Numbered from the stretch's first letter, positions 21,745-33,954 are shown. The stretch: DNA of 64,000 nt from Leptobrachium leishanense (GCA_009667805.1 CM019067.1:62540637-62604636); one strand, 5' to 3'. Notes: generated from the letters alone by a model not told the origin. Numbers and translations: made by a program.

Positions 21745-21931
21745 GTAAGTCTTGAGTCATGTAATAGCACTGTGAGAAGCAGAGTAATCTGGTAACAATG
21801 TATCTTCCCTAAATGCCAGCTTCATTGCGACTACCTGAAAAAAACCACAAAATATTTACACTCATTCAAAGCAAACATTTTAATTTACCAAAATACAATA
21901 AACTGTCCATCAGCTGTATATTACCAATCTT

Positions 21932-22612
21932 GGGCACTATTACATTCTTTGCACACAATTGTGCGCGCGCAAAAACACATTAACGCGAGGGGCAAAACCA
22001 TTTGCGCTGAACGTCGTATCACGATGTTCGCGCCCAAAATGCGTGTTAACGTCTAACGCGAGTGACCCTGCGCGAACCCTTTGCGAGCGCAATTTAGTGC
22101 GCGCATCCTATACTTAACATTGTGAGCGCAAATGCGTTTGTGCGCTGGTATTACAATCCTAGCGCAAAATTTAACGGACAACGTTTGTGCGCATAATTTT
22201 AACGTCTTTGAAAAGCTGGTGGTAACAGCAAATTGTAACAACCTGACCGTACCAAACTGCGGATTCACAACGGAGAACGTTGATGCGCACGTTTTTTTAC
22301 TAGATCCGTCAAAATTGACGGCCACTACCTTGTCTTCCATCAGAACGTACGTCTGTTGTGCGCAGTCCGCACAAAATGCATTCGTCTGACGGACTCACAT
22401 TAAAAATGACATTGCGCTCACTGATTTCTGCGCGCAAAGTACTTTGCGCGCATTTTTGCACGAAGGTTTTACGAGTGCAATTTCCCGACGGATGAAAACA
22501 TGCACGAGGAATGGAATTCCAGCGGTGATTTTCACGCATTAACGTTTAACGCTTTGCGCAAAAAAAACACGCGTTTAGCGTGCGTTTTTGCGTTAAGAAT
22601 GTAATAGGGCCC
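21932..22612. mobile_element. GGGCCCTATTACATTC-family MITE, copy C
   Basis: Ends GGGCACTATTACATTC and GAATGTAATAGGGCCC, flanked by CTT on both sides (21929-21931, 22613-22615), so a 3-bp target duplication. CpG-rich ends with GCGCAAA text. Lies about 190 bases after calb1 exon 3. Confidence 0.85.
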
Positions 22613-22615
22613 CTT

Positions 22616-23651
22616 ATGTTTATTACGTATAATGTATATTTATTTTTAAAGCTCATTGGAATAGCTCGTATGTCAGCTAGCCGCAAATTAACTGCTCCGA
22701 TACAAAGTATAGGAACCATTAATCTGCAGTATGCAGTCGCAATGTCTGAGCCGCAAATAAAAGTAAAGCTTGCGGCTCAGTTGGAATAGTGGCCAGCAGC
22801 CGTGAATCAAGTTGCACAGCAAGGTCAGCTCATTTGCATCGTTTCATTGCAGGCAGGGACTGAAGCCGGAGGTTTTAAACACTCTCCGCATTTACACAAA
22901 TATCCTTTATTAAATAAATAAATAAATAAATATAAGCAAAAGAGAAAACCTGGCATATATGGAAATGGAGATGTATTATACAGAATATATTTTTAAAAAA
23001 ATGAGTCTTGCGCTCTGTTATTTGTGGTATGTTTGAAATAAATTCAATGTGGAAATATATTTGTGGTCATTTCTACATGCAATATGTATCACATTTCCGT
23101 GTCAGTATTGTGTTCTATGGCTGTCCATGGCTAGGACTCACCATTATAGACAACAGCGCCACCAATAATTCAGAAGGCTGTAAGGAGCACTGCACCCACC
23201 TTCTGAGCCTGCCTTTCTTAAAGGGACACTATGATTCAGTTTATTTACTTTATGATTTCTTACATGCGCTTTGTTTTTCTCTTGTATGTTTAGTTAAGAA
23301 AATATTTTACTCTATATGTGTCACTAGGTGCATCCGCTGTGTGATGTTTTGTGTTGCAAACGGGACACCCTCCCCCCCCCCCCGTCCTCCAATATCTTTA
23401 CGGCACCTGATCATAGAACGGAGAGAATTGGTCAGAAGTCCAGAAAAAAGACTAATAGCATTGTATTGTGCAGGATGTATTTAAAGGACATAATTAGAAG
23501 TCTTTTTCACTTTAATCTCCCTATCATATCTCACTCAGCTGCCATCTCATATTTCTGGTAGCACACACAGCACAATAGATCCCCTGCAGCCATATATAAA
23601 CATTCTCTCCTCCATCCCAATGCTGCTTCACTACTGTAGAAGCTATACCAT
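22616..23651. other. Intron 3, unassigned
   Basis: Contains an (AAAT)n run (22913-22932), a C run (23373-23384) and no recognisable transposon ends. The 158-codon plus frame (23008-23484) has no domain and no splice context. Confidence 0.4.
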
Positions 23652-24540
23652 CAGGGTTATCCAAAGAGCTCCGAATTGCTTGAGAAAGGTAACCGAACGC
23701 TGAAAATCAGCGTTCGGTTGCCTTTCCTGGCCATTCGGCTATCCAGAGAGCAGGCAATTCGCCAAATCCTGGCGAATTGCCTGCACATACGGTGCCTGTT
23801 CGAGGGCAGTGAAATCCCCATGAAAATGCACTGCTTCGGCTATTCAGAGAACACAAACCAGCAGTGAAAGGTTCCCCTAATGCCCTGCCATTCGGTGGTT
23901 TAATTCGGCAAGTTTATTCAGGAGAATCCCATAGGCTTCAATGTTAAAAATATTCCAGTTTTAATTCAATATCTAATAAACCGTTCATTCTAAAATTCTG
24001 CAGTAAAGAGATTCTTTATAGATTTTTTAGGATACTTTAAGCATTTTTCTTAATTTTTTTTTTTTTTTTAAGTTTACTTATTTTTTCTGTAACGGCCCTT
24101 TTTATTATCATTCCCTGGACCTCATATGTAAATTTCAGACCTTTTCGCTCAGAAGTTTCTTTGCAAACAGCTTTTCACTTTCATACATTCATACAAACGG
24201 TTTTGCTAATTTATTCACTGCCTCATCTGCGGTCTCGGCTGCTTCGGCTGCTTGTGATCGGCTCCTGTTCGGCTGCTTCGCTGCGTGTGATCGGCTCCTG
24301 CTCGGGTTTTTCGATGGTTAATCCAGATGTTTTTGGGGGTTTTCGGCGTGCATTCGCTGGGTTTTGCAGTTAGTTTTCGTCAGGATTGCGGCAGCTTTTC
24401 CCTGCAATTCGGGGACCCTGTGGTGCTTGCTGAATACACCGCAGGGTCACCGAAATGGGATCGACAAAAGTAACCGAATTTAAGAGAACGAAAAGTCACC
24501 GAACGTGCGGTGACTTTTCGAATCTCTTTGAATAACCCTG
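23652..24540 (-). mobile_element. CAGGGTTATTC-family long MITE
   Basis: 889 bp, ends CAGGGTTATCCAAAGAG and CTCTTTGAATAACCCTG, in inverse orientation to 60415 and 62553. Carries the inner module (AATCCCATAGGCTTCAATG, then AATAAACCG) and a short direct duplication of CGGCTGCTTCG...GTGATCGGCTCCTG near 24235-24305. No transposase frame. Confidence 0.85.
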
Positions 24541-24721
24541 TATATCTGTATAGTGAAACTTTTGCTAATGTTGCATCATGGGAAAGATCCACAAACTGGA
24601 AGCAGGTGATAAAAGCAAAACTTTATTTTTCTGTTTTACTTTTAATTACTTTAAATAAAGAAAAAAGCAGCAGCATGTGTTTTATAATGTTTTATAAGGT
24701 GGGGTTTTGGTTTTATTTGTA

Positions 24722-25292
24722 ATACACAAGTACTGGAGATACTCGAGTACACCGCTAGATTTTGGTGCCAACAATTTACCTTAAAATTGGAGGGATCGCG
24801 TTATATTCGAGACCTCTGCATTGCATGTAAATAAAATAAAATAAAATAAACTTTCCTTGCTCTGGATCCCAAGTCTCCCATAAGTTCCAGTAGTCTCGTT
24901 GAAGTGAATGCGGTCTCCCTGATGCTTGAAAACACTTCAGGAACTCCCGGATTCAGGAGAGGTGAGATCCATCATGGCCAGAGGGCAGGCTCGGTTTAAG
25001 CTAGTCATTCATCTCACTTGCCTCCGCCGGCCATCTATTTGCTAGTGAAGATGGGTGGCCGGCGGCTTCATGCTTAGTAACAACTGCAATCATTCTAGAG
25101 CAGAGCACCCTGGCCTGAGGGGAGCCTGACTGTGTTAAGAGAACCTGGAAGGATCTTTATTGTTTAGTGGTACAGTAAAGTTTTGCTCCTCGTGTTATAT
25201 TCGAGTTTTGAGTATTCTCTCATTTCCATAATAAATATCTATCCATCACGTTATATTCGGGTCGCGCTATACTCGAGTATATACGGTAATCT
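24722..25292. mobile_element. DNA transposon with ACTCGAGTA ends
   Basis: The left side has ACTGGAGATACTCGAGTACA and the right side GCTATACTCGAGTATATACGG, which are inverted relatives. The inner text GTTATATTCGAG repeats three times. The ACCGTATATACTCGAGTATA terminus is widespread in vertebrate DNA repeats. Class and exact borders are uncertain. Confidence 0.5.
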
Positions 25293-25385
25293 AGTTACAG
25301 CTTATGTAAGTGGTAGTGTCCCTTCAAATCTAAACATGTGGTTTAATATTTATACTTAAAAGCTGATTTCTTGACTTGCTAAAGT

Positions 25386-25585
25386 GCCAGCTGGTGGAGT
25401 AGAGGTAACATCACTGCTCTATAACCGTGGAGAGACTGTGGGGACACAGGTTCGATCCTGGCAAGAGCACCTCTCCAGTAAGTGTCCTTGGCAAGACACC
25501 CAACGGTACACACTCGCCACCCAGGACATACTTGAAAACAAGAGAAATCTCAAATGTATCCTTCCTGGTAAAATCCTTTCTAAAA
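25386..25585 (+). mobile_element. tRNA-derived SINE (best copy)
   Basis: tRNA-like head with an A-box-like TGGTGGAGTAGAGG and a good B box GGTTCGATCCT, then body AGCACCTCTCCAGTAAGTGT, CTTGGCAAGACACC, GGACATACTTGAAAACAAG and tail CCTTCCTGGTAAAATCC. Same family at 8697 (minus), 30640 and 40391. The RNA polymerase III boxes mark it as a SINE rather than a tRNA gene. Confidence 0.8.
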
Positions 25586-26100
25586 CAAAATGCTTGAAAT
25601 ACAAAGTGCACATAAATCTATCTGGGGTGATTTATGGTATACAGTAAATTAGTGGCTGGTGATAATTAGATAACAGGTATGGAGGTGAGTCTGTCATTTT
25701 CTGTCTGGAGTGGAGGTTTATAATGACTGATTTTGCTTGACATGTAAACATTGTTTTGGAGTGTCTGTGTCAGCTTTTACTTTGAAATACTAAATGTAGT
25801 TAATAATAAGCATGGAATTCTGCTAACTGTTATTTAAGCTGCTAAGTGATCATTTAGGCGGCATGTGATACTTGCGTCTAGTGTTAAAATACGTTCTCTT
25901 CCTTGAATATTTTGTAACTTACATTACGAGTGGCCTTCTTCACTGATGGCTGTTGAAATCCAAAAAGACCCAGATACTCCTTAATTCTTGTTGAGCCTCT
26001 AATACACTGCTTTGATACGTTGTAGCCCGTATCTTAGAGGTTATCCTATGAAAAATATGTGCCTCTATAAATCATGCACCAATTAGAATTAGTTAGGGAG
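25586..26100. other. Intron 3, unassigned
   Basis: Unique-looking AT-rich sequence; nothing recognised. Confidence 0.4.
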
Positions 26101-26340
26101 TTAACCCTTAGCTGCCACCTATGGTGGAGATAGGGGTCCAAAGAACCTCCTTATCTCCCAATCCGTAGCAGCTAGAGGGTCATGTTTACTATCATTGGAA
26201 AGGCCAGAGCATGACCAGGTTTGGTGTAAAATAAAAATGTAAAAAATTATATTCATTGTTTTTAGAAACATAGAAACATAGAAAAATGCCGGCAGATAAG
26301 AACCTTTCGGCCCATCTAGTCTGAACAATTACATGGATAC

Positions 26341-29131
26341 TTAACCTGGATTTATCTTTTTTAGGATAGCCTTATGCCTATCCCATGCTTGCTTAAATTC
26401 AATTACTGTTTTGGCCTCTACCACTTCAACTGGAAGGCTGTTCCATGTATCCACCACCCTCTCAGTAAAATAATGCTTCCTGATGTTACTTTTAAACCTT
26501 TGCCCCTCTAATCTAAGACTATGTCCTCTTGTTTTGCTATTTTGTTTCCTTTTAAATATACTCCCTTCCTCTACCTTGTGGATTCCCTTTACGTATTTAA
26601 ATGTTTCTATCATATCTCCTCTGTCTCGTCTTTTTTCCAAACTGTACATGTTAAGATCATTAAGCCTTTCCTGGTAACTTTTCTCCTTCAAGCCGTACAC
26701 CATTTTAGTAGCCCTTCTCTGAACTCTCTCTAAGATGTCTATATCCTTCTGGAGATACGGTCTCCAGTACTGCACACAGTACTCCAAGTGAGGTCTCACC
26801 AGTGCTCTGTACAGTGGCATGAGCACTTCCCTTTTCCTACTGCTAATACCTCTCCCTACACAACCAAGCATTCTGCTAGCATTTCCTGCTGCTCTATTAC
26901 ATTGACTACTTACCCTTAGATCCTCTGAAATAATGACCCCTAAATCCCTTTCCTCACATGTTGAGGTTAGGACTGTATCAAATATTCTATATTCAACCCT
27001 TGGGTTTTTACGTCCCAGGTGCATTATCTTGCACTTATCCACATTAAAACTCAATTGCCACAACTCCGACCATTTTTTTAGTTTACCTAAATCATTTGTC
27101 AGTTGGCTGATCCCTCCAGGAACGTCAACCCTGTTGCAAATCTTTGTGTCATCAGCAAAAAGACATACTTTTCCATTAATACCTTCTGCAATATCACTAA
27201 TATAAATATTAAAGAGAATGGGTCCAAGTACTGACCCCTGAGGTACCCCACTGGTAACAAGACCTTGCGCCGAATAAACTCCATTTACCACAACCCTCTG
27301 TTGTCTGTCACTCAGCCACTGCCTAATCCAGTCAACAATATTGGAATCTAAACTCAAAGATTGCAATTTATTGATAAGCCTTCTATGCGGAACAGTATCA
27401 AAAGCCTTACTGAAATCTAAATAAGCAATGTCTACTGCACCACCTGTGTCTATTATTTTTGTTACCCAATCAAAAAAATCAATAAGATTAGTTTGGCATG
27501 ATCTCCCTGAGGTAAACCCATGTTGTTTCTGATCCTGTAATCTATGTGTTTTTAGATGTTCAACAATCCTTTCCTTTAACATGGTTTCCATTAATTTCCC
27601 CACTACTGACGTAAGACTAACTGGCCTATAGTTCCCCGATTCCTCCCTACTACCCTTCTTGTAAATGGGCACAACATTTGCTAATTTCCAGTCTTCTGGG
27701 ACGACTCCCGATAACAAGGATTGGTTAAATAAATCTGTTAATGGTTTTGCTATTACATCACTGAGCTCGTTTAATAATTTAGGGTGGATCCCATCAGGCC
27801 CCATTGACTTATTTGTCTTTACTTTAGACAGCTGCTGTAGAACCTCCTCCTCTGTAAACTGATATGTAAATGTCTCTTTAGTGTTCTCTCCTAACTGAGG
27901 TCCCTTTCCTTCCTTTTCTTCTGCAAAGACTGAACAAAAATATTCATTGAGGCAGTCAGTGAGACCTTTATCCTCTTCTACATACCTTCCTTCCTTTGTT
28001 TTTAATCTAACTAATCCTTGTTTTACTTTTCTTTTCTCGTTTATGTATCTAAAAAATGTTTTGTCCCCCTTTTTTACTGACTGAGCTATTTTCTCTTCTG
28101 CGTGTGCTTTGGAAGCTCTTATAAATTGCTTTGCCTCTTTCTACCTAATCTTATAGGTTTGCCTATCTTCTTCACTCTGAGTTGTTTTATAATTATTGAA
28201 TGCTATCTTTTTGTTCTTCACTATTTTGGCCACTTCTGCAGAGTACCACAGTGGTTTCTTCCCTTTTTTGTTTTTGCTAACAAGCCGAATGCAATTTCCT
28301 GTGGCCTTCAATAATGCTTCCTTTAAATAATCCCATTTCTCCTGGACTCCCTTTAAACTCCTCCAGTCTGATGACTCCTTCACACAAAATCTCATTTTAG
28401 AAAAATCTGTTTTTTTAAAGTCTAAAACTTTCGTTCTTGTGTGGTGCGGCTCCATCCCTGTTGTTATATTAAACCATACTGACTGGTGATCACTAGATCC
28501 CAAATTTTCACCTACAACAACGTCTGATACCAAACCTCCATTTGTGAGTATTAAATCCAATATGGCCTCTTTACGGGTCGGCTCCTCAACTACTTGTGTT
28601 AGAAATAATCCCAGTAGGGAGTTTAGAATATTTGTACTCCTGGTGCACCCAGCTGTTTTGGTTTTCCAGTTCACATCAGGAAGATTAAAGTCCCCCATGA
28701 TAATAACTTCCCCCTTCATTGCCATTTTGGCTATTTCCTCAACCAGCAGATTATCTAGTTCTTCTGCTTGTCCATGGGGTCTATAGATCACACCTACACG
28801 AGCTACTGTATGATTGCCAAATGTTAGCGTAACCCAAACTGACTATGTTCACCTCGCTCACTTTTATTTGGTTCGTTTTTATGTTGTTTTTCACATACAG
28901 GGCCACTCCTCCTCCTTTCCTACCTTCTCTGTCTTTTCTATATAAAGTGTACCCCGGAATTGTTACGTCCCAGTTATTCTTCTCACTGAACCATGTCTCA
29001 GTAACCGCCACTAAATCTACTTTTTCAGCTGCCATCATTGCCTCTAGTTCATTGATTTTATTAACTAAACTGCGAGCATTTGTAGACACGACTCTGAGCT
29101 TGTCATTTTTTACATCGCATGTTGCTTGCAC
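26341..29131 (-). pseudogene. CR1 ORF2 (endonuclease and reverse transcriptase), two disabling changes
   Basis: The endonuclease part begins near 29131 (STNARSLVNKINEL, then VDLVAVTETW) and includes GDFNLPDVNW and the SDHQSVWF catalytic end. One frameshift lies near 28846, and one in-frame TAG at 28141-28143 separates the endonuclease from the reverse transcriptase, which is otherwise open to the natural stop at 26341. In the 487-residue stretch from the first Met after that stop, the RT palm has YLDFSKAFD (about 128-136), GVPQGSVLGP (about 186-195) and FADD (about 216-219). The C-terminal CR1 block (RATKMVYGL, SLEKRRDRGDM) is complete. Few defects mean a fairly young copy. Confidence 0.9.
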
Positions 29132-29193
29132 CCTCCAATTTAGTTTTGGGGGACAATCGGGCAGATTGTTTTTTACCCTTTTGTCCCCCCCTC

Positions 29194-29544
29194 CTAGTTT
29201 AAATATTTCTTTGCGAAACCTTTGAACTTCTCACTGAGAACATATGTTCCCCTATGAGTAAGATGCAAACCATCTTTTTTATACAGTTCCTTTCTGCTCC
29301 AATTAGAGCTATCATGGGACACAAAGCCAAATCCTTGCTCCTGACACCATTCCCGAAGCCACAAATTGAATTCCCTATTGCACATCTGCCTATCTTGAAT
29401 GTTATGCACAGGCAAAACTTCAGAGAATGACACAGTGGACGCAATCTGCTGTATTTCACCTCCAAGAACACAAAAATCTTCCTTAATCTCAGAAACCTCA
29501 TTGCTAGCCAAGTCATTTGTCCCTAGATGGACTAGAACGTCCAC
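29194..29544 (-). CDS. CR1 ORF1 C-terminal part, SGNH/GDSL esterase-like domain
   Basis: 116 residues open at the 5' side by truncation. HLGTNDLA near the start fits the block III Gly-x-Asn-Asp of SGNH hydrolases, and DGLHLTHRG near the end fits the block V Asp-x-x-His pair. CR1 elements are known to carry an esterase domain in ORF1, thought to act on lipids or membranes during retrotransposition. The block I Ser is outside the retained part. The stop lies about 60 bases before the ORF2 region, as in bicistronic LINEs. Confidence 0.8.
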   Translation of the reverse strand: MDVLVHLGTNDLASNEVSEIKEDFCVLGGEIQQIASTVSFSEVLPVHNIQDRQMCNREFNLWLREWCQEQGFGFVSHDSSNWSRKELYKKDGLHLTHRGTYVLSEKFKGFAKKYLN

Positions 29545-30019
29545 TTCCCCTTGTTGCTTTGCTTGTTTGACAATATTGAGAATACGTCTCTTTTTAATTT
29601 ATTAATGCTGCACTAAAGTTCACTTTTAAATTATAATGTGAATAATGATGCTGCACTAATACTTTTAGCACAAAATCACATATTTTCTCAGAAAAATACA
29701 GTAACAGGTTCCCATTTCATTTTTTTAACAAGTGTACCCCATAGAATATATAACTGCAAAGGCTTGGATAATGAAATGTGAACAAATTATTTGCACACTG
29801 TAAATGATTGGAAATTCACATTTTTTGTTACAGCATTCTGGCAGGGCATGACATACACATATAATAACGATAAATCTGCTGAGTCTGCCATAAAAAACGA
29901 TATATAATATGTCTGGGTCATATAGTACAATGTGACTTCTAATTGCGTTTAAACATGATGAGAAAAACCGGTAAACATGAGCTCAGCACCCAGAGCTGAA
30001 ATGGCTTAGCAGGGGTTAA

Positions 30020-30639
30020 AAGGTGCTTGTTTTTTTAAGCAGCTTTTCTATAGTAAATCATTTTGGGGCACACATGGACCATTTATCACCTGTAAATAGT
30101 CAAAACAGCCAATTTTCCTGTTTTCTATGATGAGCCAAATAAGAAACACCCAACAAGTGTAGATAGGAACGTAAATAGTAAGTAATCAGGACCAATACCC
30201 CTAGCAAGGACCTCTCTGCACACCCATGCAAATCAAGGTTAGTTTGTATCTCAACTACACCTCCCATCACTCGATCCCACGCAATGCAGCTGAAAAAAAG
30301 TGATATCCTGTGTTCCATAACCTTGTTTCAAGACTCTTCTCTTTGAAGCAATGTTCACACTGTTAATTAACCTGGTTCATATTAATCCTAATTATCTCGC
30401 GGTGCGTGTTAATATGCCCTACTTTCCCATCGTACCTCTACACTCTGAGAATAGATTAAAAAATGTTTGACTTGTTTTGAGATTTTTCTTTATATTTTCA
30501 TTTCTTTTTACTTTAAAGATTTCACAGTGACCCCTGAATTGACCTGGGATTCCTGCATCTCCTCATAAACGTGACTCTTTAATTTATTTTTTATTGTACT
30601 GAGTGTGATGGGTAGGGTGGTTGCGAATGAAGAGAGTTA
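30020..30639. other. Intron 3, unassigned
   Basis: No exon or transposon terminus recognised. Confidence 0.4.
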
Positions 30640-30788
30640 CCGTCCAGATGGAGTAAAGGTAACATCACTGCGCTCTAACCGTGGAGACCCAGATTTGAAT
30701 CCCAGTCAGAGCACCTCTCCAGTAAGTGTCCTTGGGCAAGACACCCAACAGTGCATACTTGCCTACCACACAATATCGGCTGTGGAGC
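30640..30788 (+). mobile_element. tRNA-derived SINE fragment
   Basis: Head (GTAACATCACTGCGCTC), B-box remnant (GATTTGAATCCC) and body AGCACCTCTCCAGTAAGTGT with CTTGGGCAAGACACCC. Directly followed by the LTR at 30789. Confidence 0.7.
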
Positions 30789-31593
30789 TGTCACAGTGGC
30801 GGTACCAGGCTAGCGCTGTGGTAAGGCCCTGGTACAGGTGAAAGTCCCCACATGCAGAGATACCAGTCTTGATAGCAATAACAGAACAGATCAACATGGT
30901 GACAAGAGACCTCTGCACAGCTATACCGCAGCAGCCCTAATCTGACAGGCCGGTCTTTAAAGATATCCGGATCTATTCTAAATGAAAAGGTTGCCTTAGA
31001 AGCCGTGCAGAGTCTATTGACAAACACAGGTTACAGGGTTCACTGGACATGGTACAGATAAGGATAATCCAAAAACGTAGTCAAAGAGAGAAGCCAGAGA
31101 ACAGAACCAGAGAATATACCTTATACAGAAGCCAGGGTTCAGAACCAGAAGAAACGTCAGACAAGCCAGAAGATATCTTAACCAGGTAATCAGAATATAA
31201 CAGAACATAAACAGAAAAAAGAAATACAGCAAGGGAAACAGAAATAAACCAAGAACAGTATAACAGAGGCAACAGACAGACAGGGAAACAGGACCAGAGA
31301 AATAAACTGAACAAGATATACAAACTGGGAATAGAAACAATAAAACAGGGAGCTCTCAGAACACAGCAGATACTGGAAACCAGGAAAAGCAAAGTGACCC
31401 AGCAATGCACCATGGGCACGTTGCTCTAATATAGGCAGGACATCAGGAAACGGATCAACAGGTGAGCCGGGAGCACAGAACACATTAACCCCTAGGCTGC
31501 AACCCAGGAAACAGCAGCAATAGAAACACAAGGGAAAAACAGGTATAATGAATACAGAGGACGGGGACAGGGCTAGAAGTGTGGAATGTGACA
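30789..31593. mobile_element. Solo LTR (TGTCAC...GTGACA) with 5-bp target duplication
   Basis: 805 bp beginning TGTCACAGTGGC and ending GGAATGTGACA, flanked by GGAGC on both sides (30784-30788 and 31594-31598). TG...CA ends and a perfect 5-bp duplication are the signature of LTR retrotransposons. There is no internal coding region, so it is a solo LTR left by recombination. The frames it contains are not gag or pol. It sits between two SINE segments. Confidence 0.85.
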
Positions 31594-31598
31594 GGAGC

Positions 31599-31990
31599 CC
31601 AGTGGTAACGTCACTACCCTTCAACCGTGGATTAACTATTCAAATCCCATTCAGCACATCCCTCCAAAACAACTCTGAGGAAGCAAGTCTCAACTTTATG
31701 AGAAGCGGGTTCAGCCTACCAGGTCACTGATCTACAATCATGGAAAGATGACTTGATCCCACTCAGACACCTCCAGTGAGTGTCCTTGGGAAAGACACCT
31801 AATGATATGGATGCGCCTACCTCACAAAATACTTGTACATCTCATAGTTTGTAAATTCCCTTGGGAACAGGGTCCCCCTGAATCAGGTCATCATCCATGT
31901 GTGGTATTGTAATGTATCAACCCCTTGTACACTGATCTTGTAAAGCACTGCAGAATTTGTGGCGCTATACAAATAACGGATAATAATAAT
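31599..31990 (+). mobile_element. SINE with L2-like 3' tail
   Basis: tRNA-like head (GTGGTAACGTCACTACC), a duplicated middle, the AGTGTCCTTGGGAAAGACAC body, then an L2-type tail: TTTGTAAATTCCCTTGGGAA, AAGCACTGCAGAATTTG, GGCGCTATACAAATAA and (TAA)n. A SINE sharing its tail with a partner LINE. Confidence 0.7.
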
Positions 31991-32702
31991 AATTAGACCA
32001 GTATAATAACACAGGCTGTTCATTATATCAAAGCGTAACATCACACAATCCAAAACACATTAATTCGGAAAATACAGAAAGGCATTTGTGGTGTTTGCGT
32101 TACTTGCACAATGGCTCTGCTTACAATTGTATCGGATAAATGGCACAAGCGCAGCTTAATATCCGTTTCTTCTTGAGCAGCACTATAGTTATTCTTCAGC
32201 ATTGTTGCTTAGTGCATATGATGCAGAAAGCTTGGGCAGAAAATCGTACACTTTTTTTTAATTCCATGGTCCTTGTGATTAATTGGACTTCGAGAAATGT
32301 ACCAAGGTCTTTAAGGTCTATGCGGGTCCCTTGTCCAAGTAGGACGTTAGTGATTGCAATAGGCTCAGAAATACTTTCAGGCCCAGTCGCAAAGGTTAAC
32401 ACTACACTTGATATTCCATTCTCAGGTCCTATGCTCTTTTATACAGTATATCCCAAACGTTGTATAGGATGTAATAGGATCTGTAGAATTTCTTAGTTGC
32501 TCTTTTTTTTTTCTACTGGCAGCCATTGAAAAAACAAGCTCCCTAAACAAAAATAATTCCCCAAAATAATCGTAAAAAAATATAACTAATTACATCTGGG
32601 GAGTGAGCGTGGTATCAATGCATTTCTCCACCAGGGCATTCGGTTGCCAGGGGTTTTGTGTGGGGCATTCACGCGCATCACCACTCCTCACTGTAACACT
32701 AT
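31991..32702. other. Intron 3, unassigned
   Basis: No exon recognised; a 118-codon plus frame at 32140-32496 has no domain. Confidence 0.4.
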
Positions 32703-33223
32703 CAGGTCTATTCAAAGAAAGGTGAAAATCAGGAGAATTGGCAAGAGAAGAGAACAAGCTAGACCAAATAGCTGATATGGAAAGTGAGATAAATGGGAGA
32801 ATTTTTCTGGTTTGGCTATTTTGACCTAGAATTTTCACTTCTCCAGTCATTCTCCTGAGTTTCACCTTTCTTTGAATAGACCTGCATGAGGGTTATTCAG
32901 AGAGAGATGAAACTCTGGAGAACTTTTGGAGAAGTGAAAATTCTAGGTCAAAATAGCTGATTTGGAGAGTGAGATAAATGGGAGAATTTTTCTGGTTTGA
33001 CTATTTTGACCTACATATCATTATACCTCATACAGGGTTATTCAGAGAGTGGTGAAAAGCAGGAGAATGACTGGAGAATGGAAAATTCTAGGTCAAAATA
33101 TCAAAATTCTCCCATTGGCTCCCATTGGCAAAATTCTCCCACTTTCCAAATTGGCTATATTGACCTAGAATTTTCCATTCTGCAGCCATTCTCCTGATTT
33201 TCACCTTTCTCTGAATAACCCTG
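32703..33223. mobile_element. Cluster of three CAGGGTTATTC/CAGGTCTATTC hairpin MITEs
   Basis: 32703-32884 is a foldback with ends CAGGTCTATTCAAAG and CTTTGAATAGACCTG. 32886-33000 is a half copy starting AGGGTTATTCAGAGAG. 33033-33223 is complete with ends CAGGGTTATTCAGAGAG and CTCTGAATAACCCTG and a TA duplication (33031-33032, 33224-33225). All share the core TCTAGGTCAAAATAGC. Confidence 0.85.
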
Positions 33224-33225
33224 TA

Positions 33226-33954
33226 TGGGGTATAATCACAAAGCACTGAAATTGAGTGCAATTTTGGTGCTTTGCATTCTTCAATTTCATTTTGACAAAA
33301 ATTCCGTGAATTTACTATTTACTGCTTCTTAGATTACGGACTTAGACATATTAAAACTTGATTTCAAATCACTTTTCCACAGCAGATAAGTTGCAGATCC
33401 AAATGGAAGCTCAATGCATCTCTGCCCCCCCCCCCTTGTATTACACCACACAAGATACATTCTCTTCCTTTTTCCTCCTACCTGGCACTGAAACAATGTA
33501 TCATTTGTACTAATTTGTAAGGTTACATTCACCATAATGTAAAATAGTTCTAAATAATTATCTTACTCTGCTGAATAGATGAACTGTATAATAATTGCTC
33601 AACACAAGTTCCTTCTACTCCTGCCTAGATTAATATTGAAAAGACTGTAACTGATCTGCTACGAACAGCAGTAAAAGACATTCCAGCTCCTTCCTGCAGT
33701 CTCTTCACTTGCCACTAAAAACATATTTATGTCATAATGTAGCTTTTATGTAGCCTGTGTCAAGAATACAGAAAGTACTTCCTCTGGAATGGAGTCAAAG
33801 TTGAGTAATGCTAGCTTTGGCCAGCTGAAGCCTGGGTAAAACCCACAGTACCCTAAAACAATGGATAAAACTTTAAAAACAAATGCAATTTTCGCGTTTT
33901 ACCCGAGTAATATGCAGACTACCCATGCCACCTTGGGTAAAGTTGATTTTTTTT
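33226..33954. other. Intron 3, unassigned
   Basis: Unique-looking; contains a C run at 33425-33435. No exon 4 of calb1 found here. Confidence 0.4.

Larger units (their letters stand above)
26265..29593 (-). mobile_element. CR1-type LINE, nearly complete ORF2, 5'-truncated
   Basis: Minus-strand non-LTR retrotransposon of about 3.3 kb. In 5' to 3' order: the end of ORF1 with an esterase-like domain (29544-29194), ORF2 with endonuclease (29131-28141) and reverse transcriptase (28140-26344), and a short 3' end whose minus-strand text runs TTTCTATGTTTCTATG. Short TTTCTATG-like 3' repeats instead of poly-A are typical of this kind of element. Inserted in a TTAA element, which dates it as the younger event. 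Confidence 0.9.
26101..30019. mobile_element. TTAA element split by a CR1 insertion
   Basis: Left part 26101-26264 begins TTAACCCTTAGCTGCCACC with the 5' hairpin; right part 29594-30019 carries GATGCTGCACTAA, CGATATATAATATGTCTGGG and ends AGGGGTTAA. The two parts join to match 3183-3887 once the CR1 between them is removed. Confidence 0.8.

Noticed and set aside
25430..25480. tRNA gene
   Set aside because: A- and B-box-like sequences are present but there is no cloverleaf, and the same unit recurs with a SINE body and tail.
30789..31624. Minus-strand hydrophobic frames of 108-144 codons
   Set aside because: Lie in the solo LTR, overlap each other in three frames and have no start or domain support.
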